A stretch of 64,000 bases of DNA from Sphingomonas arvum (GCF_026013565.1 NZ_JAPDOB010000002.1:682001-746000), one strand, 5' to 3'. Counted from the first letter of the stretch, positions 17,206 through 28,850 are shown. Made by a program: numbers and translations. The notes: generated by a model not told the origin, from the letters alone.

Positions 17206-18623
17206 GCCCGGTGCGACTGGAGGAACTGGCCGGCACCGGCACGGGCGAGGTAACCGGATTCGCCATAGACCACCGCATGGTCGAGATTGGCAACGTCTTT
17301 GGCGCCTTCCGCGGCAGCGTGCGCAACGGCGAGGACTTCATCCCGGCCGCCGTTGAGCGCGGCGCGGTGGCGGTGATCGCTCGGCCCGAGGCACGCGTCG
17401 AGGGCGCGTTGCACATCGCTGACGCCGAGCCGCGCCGGCGCTTCGCCGAACTCGCCGCACGTTTCTTCGCGCCTTACCCTGAGGTCACGGTCGCGGTTAC
17501 CGGCACTAACGGCAAGACCTCCACGGTCGAGATGACCCGGCAGCTGTGGCGCATGGCTGGGCACCGCTCGGCGTCGGTTGGGACGCTGGGCGTGACCACC
17601 GCCGACGACCAGGTGAAGACGGGCCTCACAACCCCCGACATCGTCACCTTCCTGCACAACATGGCGGGCCTGAAGAAGCTCGGCGTCAGCCACGTCGCCT
17701 ACGAAGCCTCGAGCCACGGCCTCGACCAGTATCGCACCGAAGGCCTGCCAGTCCGCGCCGCCGCCTTCACCAACTTCTCGCGCGACCACCTCGATTACCA
17801 CGGCACGATGGAGGCCTACTTCGAGGCCAAGCTGGCGCTGTTCGAGCGCGTCGTGGACGCCGACGGCGCGGCCGTGGTCTGGAGCGGCGACCCGAAGAGC
17901 GCCGAAGTCGCCGAGCGCGCTCGGCGCCGTGGCCTCCGCGTGGAGACGGTCGGTCCGGGCGGCAGCCTCATCGAACTCGTCAGCCAAATTCCCAGTCCGC
18001 TCGGCCAGACCCTGCAGCTCACCCATGCCGGTAAGTCCCACACCCTTAAGCTGCCGCTGATCGGCGCGTACCAGGCGGCGAACGTCCTGACCGCCGCCGG
18101 CCTCGTGCTGGTCACCGGCGGCGAGTGGGCCGCGACCTTCGCCGGCATGGGCCGCCTCGCCCCCGTCCGCGGGCGGCTGGAGCGAGCGGTGATCACCCGC
18201 GCCGGCGCGCCGGTCTATGTCGACTATGCCCACACGCCCGACGCGATCGAGGCGGCCATCGCCGCGCTCCGCCCGCATGTCGAAGGCCGCCTCATCACCC
18301 TGTTCGGGGCCGGCGGCGACCGCGACGAGGGCAAGCGCCCGGAAATGGGCGCGGTTGCGGCACGGCTCAGCGACCTTGTTATTGTCACGGACGACAATCC
18401 GCGCAGCGAGGATCCCGCCGCGATCCGCGCGGAGGTGCTCGCCGGCGCCCCTGGCGCGCGGGAGATCGGCGGCCGGCGTGATGCGATTGCGGCGGCCATC
18501 GCCGAAGCTCGCGGCGGCGATATCATCCTGCTGGCCGGCAAGGGACATGAAACGGTGCAGATCATCGGGGAGCAGACCCTGCCGTTCGACGACGCCCAGG
18601 TCGCGCGCGAGTGCGCGGCGTGA
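17202..18623 (+). CDS. murE: UDP-MurNAc-tripeptide synthetase MurE (meso-DAP adding)
   Basis: MurE adds the third residue to UDP-MurNAc-L-Ala-D-Glu. The 473-residue protein has an N-terminal UMAG-binding domain, a Mur ligase ATP loop TGTNGKTST at residues 100-108, and a C-terminal domain with DNPR at 398-401. DNPR is the known marker for meso-diaminopimelate specificity, as opposed to lysine-adding enzymes. Cytoplasmic. The GTG at 17202 overlaps the ftsI stop; a second GTG three codons later is possible. Confidence 0.96.
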   Translation: MSPVRLEELAGTGTGEVTGFAIDHRMVEIGNVFGAFRGSVRNGEDFIPAAVERGAVAVIARPEARVEGALHIADAEPRRRFAELAARFFAPYPEVTVAVTGTNGKTSTVEMTRQLWRMAGHRSASVGTLGVTTADDQVKTGLTTPDIVTFLHNMAGLKKLGVSHVAYEASSHGLDQYRTEGLPVRAAAFTNFSRDHLDYHGTMEAYFEAKLALFERVVDADGAAVVWSGDPKSAEVAERARRRGLRVETVGPGGSLIELVSQIPSPLGQTLQLTHAGKSHTLKLPLIGAYQAANVLTAAGLVLVTGGEWAATFAGMGRLAPVRGRLERAVITRAGAPVYVDYAHTPDAIEAAIAALRPHVEGRLITLFGAGGDRDEGKRPEMGAVAARLSDLVIVTDDNPRSEDPAAIRAEVLAGAPGAREIGGRRDAIAAAIAEARGGDIILLAGKGHETVQIIGEQTLPFDDAQVARECAA

Positions 18624-20017
18624 ACCAACCGCTGTGGACCTCCGCCGAGATCGAGGCGGCCACCGGCGGTCGCGCCTCGGCCTTGTTCGAGGCGACTGGC
18701 ATCACCTTCGACAGCCGCGAGGTCGAGCCCGGCTGGCTGTTCGTCGCCATGCCCGGCACCGTCGCCGACGGCCATGACTTCGTCCCCGGCGCGTTCGCAG
18801 CGGGCGCTTCCGGAGCGCTGGTCAGCCGGCCGGTCGACGGCCCGCACGTCCTGGTAGACGACGTCCCTGCAGCGCTCACCGCGCTGGCGGTCGCCGCACG
18901 CGCCCGGATGAGCGGCAAGGTGCTGGGCGTTACCGGTTCGGTCGGCAAGACCAGCACCAAGGAAGCGCTCGCCGCCGCACTCGAGCGCCGCCACCGCGGC
19001 CAGGTCCACCGCTCCTTGAAGAGCTACAACAATCACACCGGTGTGCCGTTGAGCCTCGCCCGGATGCCGCGCGACAGCGTTTATGGCGTGTTCGAGATGG
19101 GCATGAACAACCCGGGGGAGATCCGCGCGCTCACCGCGCTCGTTCGTCCGCATGTCGTCCTGATCACCGCCATCGCGCCCGCGCACATCGAGAATCTCGG
19201 CTCCATGGAGGCGATCGCGGACGCCAAGGCGGAGATCGCCGAAGGGCTGGAGCCCGGCGGCATTGCCATCATCCCCAACGATACGCCTTACCGCGACCGG
19301 CTGGTCGAGGCCGCCCGCCGCCGTGCCGAGCGGGTGGTGACCTTCGGCAGCGGCGATGCGGACGTGGTCGCTATTCATGCCGTCAGGGCGAACGGCGGCG
19401 GCAGTCTGGTCACCGCACGGCTGACCGGCAGCGACCTCACCTACACGATTGCCCAGCCTGGTGAGCATTGGGTGTCGAACAGCCTGGCCGTGCTGGCCGC
19501 GGTCGAGGCGGTCGGGGCCGACGTCGCCGCGGCCGGGCTGGCGCTCGGCGATCTTGGCGGGCTCAAGGGTCGGGGCGAGCGCCACCGGGTGACGGTAGAT
19601 GGGGGCGAGGCGCTGCTGATCGACGAGAGCTACAATGCCAATCCGGCGAGCATGGCGGCGACGCTCAAGAACCTGGCGGCCGAGCCGGTCGACGGCCGCC
19701 GCCTGGCCGTGCTCGGCACCATGCTGGAGTTGGGCGCGCACAGCGACGCCGAACATGCCGCCCTCGCGCCGCACGTGCTCGCCAGCAAGGTCGACGAACT
19801 GATCCTTGTCGGCGAAGCCACCGCTCCGCTCGAACAGGTGCTAACCGGCGAGCTGCCCGTGACCCGCGTCCCCGATGCAGCCACCGCGACCGACGTCCTG
19901 CTTGCCACGCTCCGCCCCGGCGATGCCGTGCTGGTCAAGGCGTCGAATGGCGTGGGGCTTGCGAAACTGGTTGAGCGGATGGCAGGGGCCGCAGCCGGAA
20001 AGGGGTTCCAGCCCTAA
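18620..20017 (+). CDS. murF: UDP-MurNAc-pentapeptide synthetase MurF
   Basis: MurF adds D-Ala-D-Ala to complete the UDP-MurNAc-pentapeptide. From the GTG at 18620, which shares a GTGA with the murE stop, the protein is 465 residues; a GTG three codons earlier is possible but does not fit the overlap pattern. The Mur ligase ATP loop [13 protein letters not shown] lies near residue 103, [11 protein letters not shown] follows, and [11 protein letters not shown] is the usual C-terminal-domain signature. mraY starts on the last base of its TAA. Confidence 0.95.
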   Translation: MNQPLWTSAEIEAATGGRASALFEATGITFDSREVEPGWLFVAMPGTVADGHDFVPGAFAAGASGALVSRPVDGPHVLVDDVPAALTALAVAARARMSGKVLGVTGSVGKTSTKEALAAALERRHRGQVHRSLKSYNNHTGVPLSLARMPRDSVYGVFEMGMNNPGEIRALTALVRPHVVLITAIAPAHIENLGSMEAIADAKAEIAEGLEPGGIAIIPNDTPYRDRLVEAARRRAERVVTFGSGDADVVAIHAVRANGGGSLVTARLTGSDLTYTIAQPGEHWVSNSLAVLAAVEAVGADVAAAGLALGDLGGLKGRGERHRVTVDGGEALLIDESYNANPASMAATLKNLAAEPVDGRRLAVLGTMLELGAHSDAEHAALAPHVLASKVDELILVGEATAPLEQVLTGELPVTRVPDAATATDVLLATLRPGDAVLVKASNGVGLAKLVERMAGAAAGKGFQP

Positions 20018-21087
20018 TGCTCTACATTCTGGCCGAGGCGCTCGGCTTTCCCGGCCTCCTCAACCTCATTCGCTACATCAGCTTCCGCGCCGGCGCCGCC
20101 ACTGCGACGGCGCTGGCAATCGGCCTGTTCCTAGGCCCGTGGTTCATCAACTATCTCCGGGTCCGCCAGGGCAAGGGCCAACCGATCCGCGCCGACGGGC
20201 CGCAGACCCACCTTGCCAAGCGCGGCACACCGACCATGGGCGGCCTGCTGATCCTCGTCAGCGTTACCATCTCCGTCCTCCTATGGATGGACCTGACGAA
20301 CCCCTATGTCTGGGCGTGCCTGGCGGTGACGCTCGGGTTCGGCGCGATCGGGTTCCTCGACGACTATGACAAGGTCAAGAAGGCCCACCACGCCGGCATC
20401 CCCGGCAAGGTCCGCCTGGCGCTCGAATTCCTGATCGCCGGCTTCGCCACCTGGCTGATGGTCCGCTATTCGGGCACCAACCTCTACCTGCCGTTCGTGC
20501 AGGGGTCGGTCGGTGACATCAGCTGGTTGTACGTGATCTTCGGCGCCTTCGTGATCGTGGCGTTCGGCAACGCGGTGAACCTGACCGACGGGCTCGACGG
20601 CCTGGCCACCATGCCGGTGGTGATCGCGTCGCTGGCCTTCGTGCTGATCGCCTACCTGGTCGGCAACGCGCGCTACGCCACCTACCTCGGCATCCCGCAC
20701 GTGCTCGGCACAGGTGACCTTACCGTGCTGCTGCTCGCCATCGTCGGCGCCTGCCTCGCCTTTCTGTGGTTCAACGCGCCGCCGGCGGCCGTTTTCATGG
20801 GCGACACCGGCAGCCTGGCGCTCGGCGGCGGCCTCGGGGCGGTCGCTGTCGCCACCCACCACGAGTTCGTGCTGGCCGTGATCGGTGGCCTGTTCGTGGT
20901 CGAGGCCTTGAGCGTCATCATCCAGGTGTTCGTCTACAAGCGCACGGGAAAACGCGTCTTCCTGATGGCTCCAATCCACCACCATTTCGAGCACAAGGGC
21001 TGGAGCGAGCCGACCGTCGTGATCCGCTTCTGGATCATCGCCTTCGTCCTCGCGCTCGCCGGCCTCAGCACCCTCAAGCTGCGGTGA
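20017..21087 (+). CDS. mraY: Phospho-MurNAc-pentapeptide translocase MraY
   Basis: MraY transfers phospho-MurNAc-pentapeptide to undecaprenyl phosphate, giving lipid I at the inner membrane. The 356-residue protein has about ten transmembrane segments. Family motifs are present: [19 protein letters not shown] with the Asp pair, [25 protein letters not shown] and [13 protein letters not shown]. The ATG overlaps the murF stop by one base (TAATG), and the stop overlaps the GTG of murD. Confidence 0.97.
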   Translation: MLYILAEALGFPGLLNLIRYISFRAGAATATALAIGLFLGPWFINYLRVRQGKGQPIRADGPQTHLAKRGTPTMGGLLILVSVTISVLLWMDLTNPYVWACLAVTLGFGAIGFLDDYDKVKKAHHAGIPGKVRLALEFLIAGFATWLMVRYSGTNLYLPFVQGSVGDISWLYVIFGAFVIVAFGNAVNLTDGLDGLATMPVVIASLAFVLIAYLVGNARYATYLGIPHVLGTGDLTVLLLAIVGACLAFLWFNAPPAAVFMGDTGSLALGGGLGAVAVATHHEFVLAVIGGLFVVEALSVIIQVFVYKRTGKRVFLMAPIHHHFEHKGWSEPTVVIRFWIIAFVLALAGLSTLKLR

Positions 21088-22352
21088 TCACGGCTCGGGC
21101 CTGGGCCGGAAAGCACTACGCAGTCTACGGCCTGGCCCGCTCCGGACTGGCGACGGTCCGCGCGCTGGTTGCAAGTGGTGCCAAGGTTACGGCCTGGGAC
21201 GAGCGGGAGGAGGCAAGGGCGCAAGCGGGAGGCGCCGAGCTACTCGACTTGAACGCGGCCGACCTGAGCCGGTTCGACTCCTTGGTCGTGTCGCCGGGCG
21301 TGCCCCTCAACACCCACCCGCTCGCCGCCCGCGCGCGTGGGACGGGTGTCGAGATCATCGGCGACGTCGAACTCTTCGCCCGCGCCCGCCCCGAACTGCC
21401 GCCGCACAAGGTGGTCGGGATCACCGGCACCAACGGCAAGAGCACCACGACCGCGCTGGTCCATCACATCCTTGCAACCGCCGGCGTTCCGACCACCATG
21501 GGCGGCAACATCGGCTTGCCGATCCTCGCGCAGGACCCGTTGCCCGACGGCGGCGTCTACGTGCTGGAGCTATCGAGCTATCAGATCGACCTGACCCAGA
21601 GCCTCGATTGCGACGTGGCGGTGCTGCTCAACATCACGCCCGACCATCTCGACCGGTACGAGAGCTTCGAAGCTTATGCCGCCAGCAAGGCGCGCTTATT
21701 CACAATGCAGTCTTCGGATCAGACGGCACTGGTCGATTGGAAGACGTACGAACGAGGCCTCGTCGACCCCGTAGCAGGGTTCAACGGGCTGGCGCTGCCG
21801 GAATGGATCGAGCGAGCCGACTGGCCCGCGCTCCAAGGGCCGCACAATGTTGAGAATGCCGCTGCGGCGATCGAGGCCGCCGCGTGGCTTGGCGTGTCCT
21901 CGACTATGATCGTCAGCGCTCTCTACAGCTACCCCGGCCTGGCTCACCGTATGGAGCGCGTGCGCGAGCGCGACGGTGTCATGTTCGTCAACGACAGCAA
22001 GGCCACGAACGCCGAAGCCGCTGCCCCCGCGCTCGCCGCTTACCCGCGCATCCGGTGGATCGTCGGCGGCCAGGCTAAGACCAAGGAGCTGGGCGACACC
22101 GCCCGCCACCTCGACCACGTCGTCCATGCCTACACCATCGGTGAGGCCGGCCCGATGTTCGCCCGGCTGCTCCGTGACCGTGGCGTCCAGGTCACCGAAG
22201 CGGAAACGCTTGAAAATGCGGTGAAAGGCGCCGCGGCGGATTCACAAGCCGGGGAGGTTGTTCTACTCTCCCCGGCGTGCGCGTCGTTTGACCAGTTCCG
22301 GGACTTCGAAGCACGCGGGGACGCCTTCAAAAGGCTGGTGGGGGACTTATGA
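21084..22352 (+). CDS. murD: UDP-MurNAc-L-Ala:D-Glu ligase MurD
   Basis: MurD adds D-glutamate to UDP-MurNAc-L-Ala in the cytoplasm. The GTG at 21084 overlaps the mraY TGA and gives 422 residues; the longer open frame before it lies inside mraY. Motifs are [14 protein letters not shown] at the N terminus (Rossmann start), [17 protein letters not shown] for [11 protein letters not shown], and the C-terminal [11 protein letters not shown]. Followed by ftsW with an ATGA overlap. Confidence 0.96.
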   Translation: MITARAWAGKHYAVYGLARSGLATVRALVASGAKVTAWDEREEARAQAGGAELLDLNAADLSRFDSLVVSPGVPLNTHPLAARARGTGVEIIGDVELFARARPELPPHKVVGITGTNGKSTTTALVHHILATAGVPTTMGGNIGLPILAQDPLPDGGVYVLELSSYQIDLTQSLDCDVAVLLNITPDHLDRYESFEAYAASKARLFTMQSSDQTALVDWKTYERGLVDPVAGFNGLALPEWIERADWPALQGPHNVENAAAAIEAAAWLGVSSTMIVSALYSYPGLAHRMERVRERDGVMFVNDSKATNAEAAAPALAAYPRIRWIVGGQAKTKELGDTARHLDHVVHAYTIGEAGPMFARLLRDRGVQVTEAETLENAVKGAAADSQAGEVVLLSPACASFDQFRDFEARGDAFKRLVGDL

Positions 22353-23560
22353 GCACAACGCTGGCAGGCAAGCTGAAAGCGGCGCCGTTTATGGACGCAA
22401 GCCGCTATGGCCGCTCCGACCGCTCGACGGCCGGCCGCTGGTTCTGGGAGATCGACCGGGTGCTGCTGCTGCTGGTCACCGTGCTGATCGGCATCGGCCT
22501 GATCGCCGTGGCCGCTGCTTCGCCCGCCGCCGGGCAGCGCTACTCGGGCGGCACCGTCACCTTCGCGCCGCTCCACTATTTCTACCGCCAGATCATCTGG
22601 ATCGGCGTCTCAGTCCCGGTGATGATCGCCATCTCGATGATGCCGCGCGAGCGGGCGAAGAAGATGAGCCTGATCGGCGCCGGGCTCTGCATTGTCGCAC
22701 TGATCTTCGTGCCGCTGGTCGGGCCCGAGGTGAACGGCGCCCGCCGCTGGCTCGGCGTCGGCTTCGCCCAGGTCCAGCCATCCGAGTTCCTCAAGCCCTT
22801 CTTCATCGTCGCCTCCGCCTGGCTGCTCAGCCTCAAGGACAAGGACAAGGGCCTGCCCGTGTTCTGGATTAGCGGCGGGCTTACGGGCCTCGTCGCCGCG
22901 CTGCTGATGATGCAGCCGGACTTCGGTTCGACCATCATCTTCGGCTCGGTGTGGATCGCCATGCTCGCGCTGGCCGGCCTCAACCTCCGCATCCTTGGCG
23001 TCCTAAGCGTGGCGGCAGTGGTCGGCGTGGTGCTGGCCTACTTCTTCTACCCCGTCGCGACCGTCCGCATCGACGGCTTCCTGTTCGGCGAAGGGGACAA
23101 TTTCCAGGTCGAGAACGCCATGCGGACGCTCACCGCGGGCGGTCTGTTCGGCATGGGCCCGGGCGGCGGCACCCGCAAGTTCGGCCTGCCCGAGCCGCAC
23201 ACCGACTACATCTTCTCGGTCATCGGCGAGGAGTTCGGCCTCATTGCCTGCATCGCCATCGCGGCCATCTATCTGGCGATCGTCGTCCGCGTGTTGATCA
23301 AGCTGCTCGACGAGGAGGACAGCTTCGCCCTGCTCGCCGCTGCCGGCCTCGCCGCCCAGTTCGGTTTGCAGGCGCTGATCAACATGGCGGTCAACGTCCA
23401 GCTCGCCCCCTCCAAGGGGATGACCTTGCCGTTTATCAGCTACGGCGGCAGCTCGATGCTCGCCTTGTCCATCGGCATGGGACTGTTGCTCGCCTTTACG
23501 CGGCGGAACCCGTATCTGAAGCGCTCGCCCTACGTCGTGAAATGGAGCGGGGACCGCTAG
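22349..23560 (+). CDS. ftsW: SEDS peptidoglycan polymerase FtsW
   Basis: FtsW is the septal glycosyltransferase of the SEDS family and partner of FtsI. The 403-residue protein has about ten transmembrane helices. Family features include the GARRWLGVGFAQVQPSEFLK segment in the long loop, PEPHTDYIFSVIGEEFG in the extracytoplasmic region, and the closing GLLLAFTRRNPYL. The catalytic Asp would lie in the loop after TM7. murG follows five bases later, the only gap in this part of the cluster. Confidence 0.96.
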   Translation: MSTTLAGKLKAAPFMDASRYGRSDRSTAGRWFWEIDRVLLLLVTVLIGIGLIAVAAASPAAGQRYSGGTVTFAPLHYFYRQIIWIGVSVPVMIAISMMPRERAKKMSLIGAGLCIVALIFVPLVGPEVNGARRWLGVGFAQVQPSEFLKPFFIVASAWLLSLKDKDKGLPVFWISGGLTGLVAALLMMQPDFGSTIIFGSVWIAMLALAGLNLRILGVLSVAAVVGVVLAYFFYPVATVRIDGFLFGEGDNFQVENAMRTLTAGGLFGMGPGGGTRKFGLPEPHTDYIFSVIGEEFGLIACIAIAAIYLAIVVRVLIKLLDEEDSFALLAAAGLAAQFGLQALINMAVNVQLAPSKGMTLPFISYGGSSMLALSIGMGLLLAFTRRNPYLKRSPYVVKWSGDR

Positions 23561-23565
23561 ACGCC

Positions 23566-24723
23566 ATGCAGTTCGTTCTCGCCGCCGGGGGTACCGGCGG
23601 CCACATGATCCCGGCCTACGCGCTTGCCGCCGAGCTCCGCTCGCGCGGCCATGGCGTGCTGCTGATCACCGACGAGCGGGGCAAGCGCTATCCCGGCCTG
23701 TTCGAGGGCATGCCGGTCGAGGTGCTGCAGGCGGGACGCATCACCAAGAACCCGATCAACCTGCTGAAGGGCGTCGCCAGCATTCTGGCCGGCCGCCGCG
23801 CGGCCCGCGCCTTGTACCGCCGCGGCCGGCCGGACGCGGTGATCGGCTTCGGCGGCTATCCCGCCTTTCCGGCGCTGCTCGCCGCCGCCTCGATGGACAT
23901 CCCGACCGTCCTGCACGAGCAGAATGCCGTGCTCGGCCGGGTCAACCGGCTGCTCGCCGGTGGGGCCAGCGCGATCGCCACCGCCTATGAGCGGATCGAG
24001 CGGCTGAAGCCCGCGCACCAGGGCAAGTGCGTGCTGGTCGGCAATCCGGTCCGGGAAGCGGTGGTGCGCCTGGGTGAGCAGCCGTTCCCGCCGTTCGACG
24101 AATTCTCGCCGCTCAAGATCCTGATCACCGGCGGCAGCCAGGGCGCGACCGTGCTCGGTCGCGTGGTGCCGCGCGGCTTCGCTGCGCTGGAGCCATCGCT
24201 TCGTCACCGCCTGCAGATCGTGCAGCAATGCCGCCCCGACGACATCGAGCTGGTGCGCGAGGCCTACCGTCAGCTCGGCATCCCGGCCGAGCTCACCACC
24301 TATATCGAGGACATGCCGGCCAAGCTGGGCGACGCCCACCTGGTGATCGGCCGGGCAGGCGCCTCGACCATTGCCGAGCTGACTGCAGCCGGCCGGCCGG
24401 CCATCCTGATTCCGCTGCCGATCGCTACCGACGACCACCAGACGGCGAACGCGCGGGAGATGGCGCGGGCTGGCGGTGCGCGGATGATCCCGCAGGGCCA
24501 GTTCCGGCCCGACACGCTGGCCCGTCAGATCGAGGCGCTCGCGGCCGATCCTGAAGCCCTGTCCAACGCGGCCGCTCGCGCCCTGTCCGTAGGCCGCCCG
24601 CGTGCCGCGCAGGACCTCGCCGATTTGGTCGAACGCATTGCCAACAAGCAGGCCCCGTTGATCGTCGGCCCCGCCGCCAGTCCGGCGTCCGTCCGCCTGG
24701 CCCCCGCCGGAGCCGCCGCGTGA
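23566..24723 (+). CDS. murG: Lipid II synthase MurG
   Basis: MurG moves GlcNAc from UDP-GlcNAc to lipid I, making lipid II on the inner face of the membrane. The 385-residue protein opens with [18 protein letters not shown], the first glycine-rich loop of the GT28 family, and has [15 protein letters not shown] as the second. The C-terminal nucleotide-sugar site contains [20 protein letters not shown] and DDHQTANA. The ATG at 23566 is the first after ftsW, and the GTG of murC overlaps its stop. Confidence 0.97.
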   Translation: MQFVLAAGGTGGHMIPAYALAAELRSRGHGVLLITDERGKRYPGLFEGMPVEVLQAGRITKNPINLLKGVASILAGRRAARALYRRGRPDAVIGFGGYPAFPALLAAASMDIPTVLHEQNAVLGRVNRLLAGGASAIATAYERIERLKPAHQGKCVLVGNPVREAVVRLGEQPFPPFDEFSPLKILITGGSQGATVLGRVVPRGFAALEPSLRHRLQIVQQCRPDDIELVREAYRQLGIPAELTTYIEDMPAKLGDAHLVIGRAGASTIAELTAAGRPAILIPLPIATDDHQTANAREMARAGGARMIPQGQFRPDTLARQIEALAADPEALSNAAARALSVGRPRAAQDLADLVERIANKQAPLIVGPAASPASVRLAPAGAAA

Positions 24724-26132
24724 AGGCGTTTGGCACCGACATCGGTACCATCCACTTCGTGGGCATCGGCGGTATCGGCATGTCCGGCATCGCCGAGGTC
24801 ATGCACCAGCTCGGCTACACGGTGCAGGGCTCGGACGCGGCCGACAGCTATGTGACGGAAGGCCTGCGCAAGGCCGGCATCCCCGTGATGATCGGGCAGA
24901 CCGCCGACAACCTAGGCGACGCAACGGTCGTGGTCTGCTCCACCGCGATTCGGGCCGACAATCCGGAGGTCCAGGCTGCCGCCGAACGCCGCCTGCCGCG
25001 GGTCAAGCGGGCCGAGATGCTGGCCGAACTGATGCGCATGCAGCAGACCATCGCGGTCGCTGGCACGCACGGGAAAACGACCACGACGTCGATGATCGCC
25101 GCCATGCTCGACGCCGGCGGGATCGACCCAACGGTGATCAACGGCGGGATCATCAACAGCTACGGTTCGAACGCGCGGCTGGGCAAGTCCGACTGGATGG
25201 TGGTCGAGGCGGACGAAAGCGACGGCAGCTTCCTGCGTCTGGACGGCACCATTGCGGTCGTCACGAACATAGATCCCGAGCACCTCGATCATTACGGCAG
25301 CTTCGACGCGGTCAAGGACGCGTTCGTCGAGTTCGTCGAGAACGTGCCCTTCTACGGGCTAGCCGTGATGTGCATCGACCATCCGGTCGTCCAGTCGATC
25401 CTCAGCCGCATTCGGGACCGCCGCGTCGTCACCTACGGCTTTTCCGCCAGCGCCGACCTGCGCGCCGAGAACGTGATTGCGGCCGACGGCGGCTCGCGCT
25501 TCGACGCCCATGTGCTGGAGCGCTCAGGCGACCGGCGCGTGATCGAAGGGGTGCGCCTGCCCATGCCCGGCCGCCACAATGTCCAGAACGCGCTTGCCGC
25601 CATCGCCGTCGGACTCGAGCTCGGCATGAGCGACGAGGCGATCCGCCGCGGGTTCGAGAAGTTCGGCGGCGTGAAGCGCCGCTTTACCCGGGTCGGCGAG
25701 GTCGACGGCGCGATCGTCATCGACGATTATGCCCATCACCCGGTCGAGATCCGCGCTGTCCTGTCCGCCGCCCGCGAAAGCGCGGAAGGCCGGGTGATCG
25801 CGGTGGTCCAGCCGCACCGCTACACCCGCCTGCGCGACCTGCTGGAAGAATTTTCGGCCGCGTTCAACGACGCCGACGTGGTGCTGGTGGCGCCGGTCTA
25901 TGCCGCGGGCGAGCAGCCGATCGACGGCGTCGATGCCGCGGCGCTGGCCGACGACATTCGCGCGCGCGGCCACCGCATGGTTCGCACCGTCGCGGATCTC
26001 GACGACCTCTGCCATGCGCTCCGCGACCTTGCCGCTCCGGGCGACATGGTGATCTGCATGGGGGCGGGAGACATCACCAAATGGGCCGCGAAGCTCGCGG
26101 ACGGTCTCTGCGCGGCGAGGGCGGCCAAGTGA
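24720..26132 (+). CDS. murC: UDP-MurNAc:L-Ala ligase MurC
   Basis: MurC adds L-alanine to UDP-MurNAc, the first peptide step of the murein precursor. The 470-residue protein begins with the Rossmann loop [19 protein letters not shown]. The ATP loop is [13 protein letters not shown] near residue 115, followed by [10 protein letters not shown] and the C-terminal [10 protein letters not shown] and [12 protein letters not shown]. Coupled to murG and murB by GTGA overlaps. Confidence 0.97.
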   Translation: MKAFGTDIGTIHFVGIGGIGMSGIAEVMHQLGYTVQGSDAADSYVTEGLRKAGIPVMIGQTADNLGDATVVVCSTAIRADNPEVQAAAERRLPRVKRAEMLAELMRMQQTIAVAGTHGKTTTTSMIAAMLDAGGIDPTVINGGIINSYGSNARLGKSDWMVVEADESDGSFLRLDGTIAVVTNIDPEHLDHYGSFDAVKDAFVEFVENVPFYGLAVMCIDHPVVQSILSRIRDRRVVTYGFSASADLRAENVIAADGGSRFDAHVLERSGDRRVIEGVRLPMPGRHNVQNALAAIAVGLELGMSDEAIRRGFEKFGGVKRRFTRVGEVDGAIVIDDYAHHPVEIRAVLSAARESAEGRVIAVVQPHRYTRLRDLLEEFSAAFNDADVVLVAPVYAAGEQPIDGVDAAALADDIRARGHRMVRTVADLDDLCHALRDLAAPGDMVICMGAGDITKWAAKLADGLCAARAAK

Positions 26133-27025
26133 GCGTCGCCGAGCTGCCCAGGGTCCGCGGCAAGCTGAAGCCGCACGCGCCACTCGCGCCGCTGGTCTGG
26201 TTCAAGTCCGGGGGTGCGGCCGAATGGCTGTTCGAGCCGGCGGACGCCGCCGACCTTCAGCAGTTCCTGCGCGACCTGCCCGCCGACGTTCCGGTCATGG
26301 CGCTTGGCCTCGGCTCCAACCTGATCGTCCGCGATGGCGGCGTGCCCGGCGTGGTGGTCCGCCTCGGTAAGCCGTTCGCCACCGTCGAGCGGCTGGACGA
26401 CCTGACCATTCGCTGCGGGGGAGGGGCGTCCGGCATCCTCGTCAGCTCGGCCGCGCGCGACGCCGGCATCGCTGGCGTGGAATTCCTCCGTTCCATCCCG
26501 GGCACCGTCGGCGGCTTCGTGCGGATGAACGGCGGCGCCTACGGCCGCGAGGTCAAGGACGTGCTGGTCGAGGCCGACGTCGTCCTCCGCTCCGGCGAAC
26601 CGGTGACGCTGAGCAACACGGACCTCGGCTACACCTATCGCCATTCCGAGCTGCCCGACCAAGCGGTCGTCGTGTCCGCTACCTTTCGCGGCCAGCCCGG
26701 CGAGCCCGCGGCGATCCAGGCCGAGATGGACCGCATCGCCGCGAGCCGCGAAGCGTCGCAGCCGCTGCGCAGCCGAACCGGCGGCTCGACCTTCAAGAAT
26801 CCGCTGCCAAGCAAGGCTTGGGAAGTGATCGACGCCGCCGGCTGCCGCGGTCTGACCCGCGGCGAGGCGCAGGTTTCCGAAAAGCATTGCAACTTCCTGT
26901 TAAATCTCGGTAGCGCCACCAGTGCCGAGATCGAGCAGTTGGGGGAGGACGTACGCACCCGCGTGCGCGCCCACAGCGGCGTCGAGCTCGAATGGGAAAT
27001 CCAGCGGGTGGGGCAGCCGAAGTGA
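26129..27025 (+). CDS. murB: UDP-N-acetylenolpyruvoylglucosamine reductase MurB
   Basis: MurB is the FAD/NADPH enzyme that reduces UDP-GlcNAc-enolpyruvate to UDP-MurNAc. The GTG at 26129 overlaps the murC stop and gives 298 residues, typical of the short type II form. Motifs are TFKSGG-like [23 protein letters not shown] for FAD, GIPGTVGG-like [19 protein letters not shown], and [11 protein letters not shown] with the catalytic Ser region. Coupled to ddl by GTGA. Confidence 0.96.
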   Translation: MSVAELPRVRGKLKPHAPLAPLVWFKSGGAAEWLFEPADAADLQQFLRDLPADVPVMALGLGSNLIVRDGGVPGVVVRLGKPFATVERLDDLTIRCGGGASGILVSSAARDAGIAGVEFLRSIPGTVGGFVRMNGGAYGREVKDVLVEADVVLRSGEPVTLSNTDLGYTYRHSELPDQAVVVSATFRGQPGEPAAIQAEMDRIAASREASQPLRSRTGGSTFKNPLPSKAWEVIDAAGCRGLTRGEAQVSEKHCNFLLNLGSATSAEIEQLGEDVRTRVRAHSGVELEWEIQRVGQPK

Positions 27026-27960
27026 CCGAATCGCCGAACCGCGACCTTCATGTGGTCGTCCTCATGGGTGGCTGGTCCAGCGAACGTGAAGTGTCGCTGA
27101 TGAGTGGGAAGGGAGTTGCTGATGCTCTCCGCCAGCAGGGCTGGAGCCGCGTCTCCGAACTCGACATGGGCCGCGACGTCGCCGAGCGGCTGAACGAGCT
27201 CAAGCCCGACGTCGTGTTCAACGCCCTTCACGGTCATCCGGGCGAGGACGGCACCGTGCAGGGCATGCTCGAGCTGATGGGCGTGCCATACACCCATTCG
27301 GGCGTGACCACCTCGGCCATCGCCATCGACAAGGAGCTGACCAAGCTGCTGCTCGTACCGGCGGGCGTGCGAATGCCCCGGGGCACGATGGTCCGCAGCG
27401 AGACCCTGTACGAGCGCGACCCGCTGCCGCGTCCCTATGTGCTGAAGCCGGTGAATGAGGGCTCGTCCGTGGGAGTCGCGATCGTGACCGCCGACAGCAA
27501 CTACGGCAGCCCGATCGGCCGCGACGTGAGCGGTCCCTGGCAGGAATTCTACGAGCTGCTCGCCGAGCCGTTCATCGCCGGGCACGAATTGACGGTGGCC
27601 GTCCTCGGCGACGAGGCGCTGTGCGTTACGGAATTGAAGCCCAAGGTCGGCTTCTACGATTTCGACAGCAAGTATACCGACGGGCTGACCGAGCACATCT
27701 GTCCGGCCCGCATCCCGGATGAGATCGCGCAGTCGATGCTCGACATGGCGCTGACCGCCCACCGGGCGCTCGGCTGCCGCGGCGCGTCACGCTCCGACTT
27801 CCGCTGGGACGACGCGCAAGGCGAAGCCGGCGTCTACCTGCTGGAGGTTAACACCCAGCCGGGCATGACTCCGCTGAGCCTGGTCCCCGAACAGGCGCGC
27901 CAGCGCGGCATTTCCTATGGCGAGCTGGTGGAGCAGCTGATCGCGGAGGCGCTCCGGTGA
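27022..27960 (+). CDS. ddl: D-alanine:D-alanine ligase
   Basis: Ddl joins two D-alanines for MurF. The GTG at 27022 overlaps the murB stop and gives 312 residues, near the family length. The ATP-grasp layout is clear: VLMGGWSSEREVSLMSG at the start, ALHGHPGEDGTVQGMLE for substrate, YVLKPVNEGSSVGV for ATP, and LEVNTQPGMTPLSLVPEQA for the metal-binding end. Coupled to ftsQ by GTGA. Confidence 0.97.
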   Translation: MTESPNRDLHVVVLMGGWSSEREVSLMSGKGVADALRQQGWSRVSELDMGRDVAERLNELKPDVVFNALHGHPGEDGTVQGMLELMGVPYTHSGVTTSAIAIDKELTKLLLVPAGVRMPRGTMVRSETLYERDPLPRPYVLKPVNEGSSVGVAIVTADSNYGSPIGRDVSGPWQEFYELLAEPFIAGHELTVAVLGDEALCVTELKPKVGFYDFDSKYTDGLTEHICPARIPDEIAQSMLDMALTAHRALGCRGASRSDFRWDDAQGEAGVYLLEVNTQPGMTPLSLVPEQARQRGISYGELVEQLIAEALR

Positions 27961-28850
27961 ATGCGCAGACGGTCCGCCGTGGCAGTGCCGGCACCCGCAA
28001 GGGCGGCCGGAAGCCTGCTGGCCGGTCCGCCGCCCTCAGCACCAGCCGTGGCGTCAACAAGCTGGCCCGCTGGGCGATCGGCGTGTTTATCGTTGCCATC
28101 CTGGCGGTGGCGATCGTCGCCCTCGACCTACCCGTCAAGGCTGGCCGCGCGCTTGGCGCCGCCACCGGCCAGGCCGGCTTCGCCGTCGACGGCTACCAGA
28201 TCGTCGGGCTGAAACACATGGACCGCGGCACGGTGGACGACGTGGTCACCACCGAACTTCACCGCGCCGCCGAACAGTCGGCGGCCGACGACAAGCCCGC
28301 CCAGGCGCTGGTCAGCGCCACCGCGATCCGCGACGCGCTGCTGCAATATGGGTGGGTCAAGGACGCGCGCGTGTCCCGGCGGCTGCCGGACCAACTGGTC
28401 ATCGACATCGTGGAGCGCAAGCCGGCGGCCGTGTGGCAGCACAAGGGCCAGCTCAGCCTGATCGACGGCGATGGAGTGGTGCTGGCGCCCGTGCCGCTCG
28501 ACAAGATGCCGGACCTGCCGTTGCTGATCGGGCAGGGCGCGAACGCCCATGCGGTGGCTTTGAGCAAGCTCATGGCCGGCGTTCCGACCCTCAAACCCCA
28601 GCTCGCCTCGGCCAGCTGGGTCGGCGGCCGCCGCTGGGACCTGGCGTTCAGCTCGGGCGAGGTGGTGGCGCTGCCCGAGGGCGACGCCACTGCGGCAACG
28701 GTCCTCAAGCGCTTCGCCAAGCACGACCGCGACCAGGGCCTGCTCGGCCGCGGGGTCAAGAGATACGATCTGCGAGTGCCCGGCAAGATGACCGTGCGCC
28801 TGCCCGAGCCCCTGCCGCCACCCGAAGCGGCCGCGGAGAACCCGAGCTGA
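27957..28850 (+). CDS. ftsQ: Cell division protein FtsQ
   Basis: FtsQ is the bitopic divisome protein that links early and late division proteins through FtsL and FtsB. The 297-residue protein has a basic cytoplasmic start, one transmembrane helix at about 40-60 (GVFIVAILAVAIVALDL), a POTRA domain beginning FAVDGYQIVGLKHM, and the FtsQ beta domain with VSRRLPDQLVIDIVERKPAAVW. An Ala/Lys-rich N terminus of about 38 residues is usual for alphaproteobacteria. ftsA starts on the last base of its stop. Confidence 0.94.
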   Translation: MNAQTVRRGSAGTRKGGRKPAGRSAALSTSRGVNKLARWAIGVFIVAILAVAIVALDLPVKAGRALGAATGQAGFAVDGYQIVGLKHMDRGTVDDVVTTELHRAAEQSAADDKPAQALVSATAIRDALLQYGWVKDARVSRRLPDQLVIDIVERKPAAVWQHKGQLSLIDGDGVVLAPVPLDKMPDLPLLIGQGANAHAVALSKLMAGVPTLKPQLASASWVGGRRWDLAFSSGEVVALPEGDATAATVLKRFAKHDRDQGLLGRGVKRYDLRVPGKMTVRLPEPLPPPEAAAENPS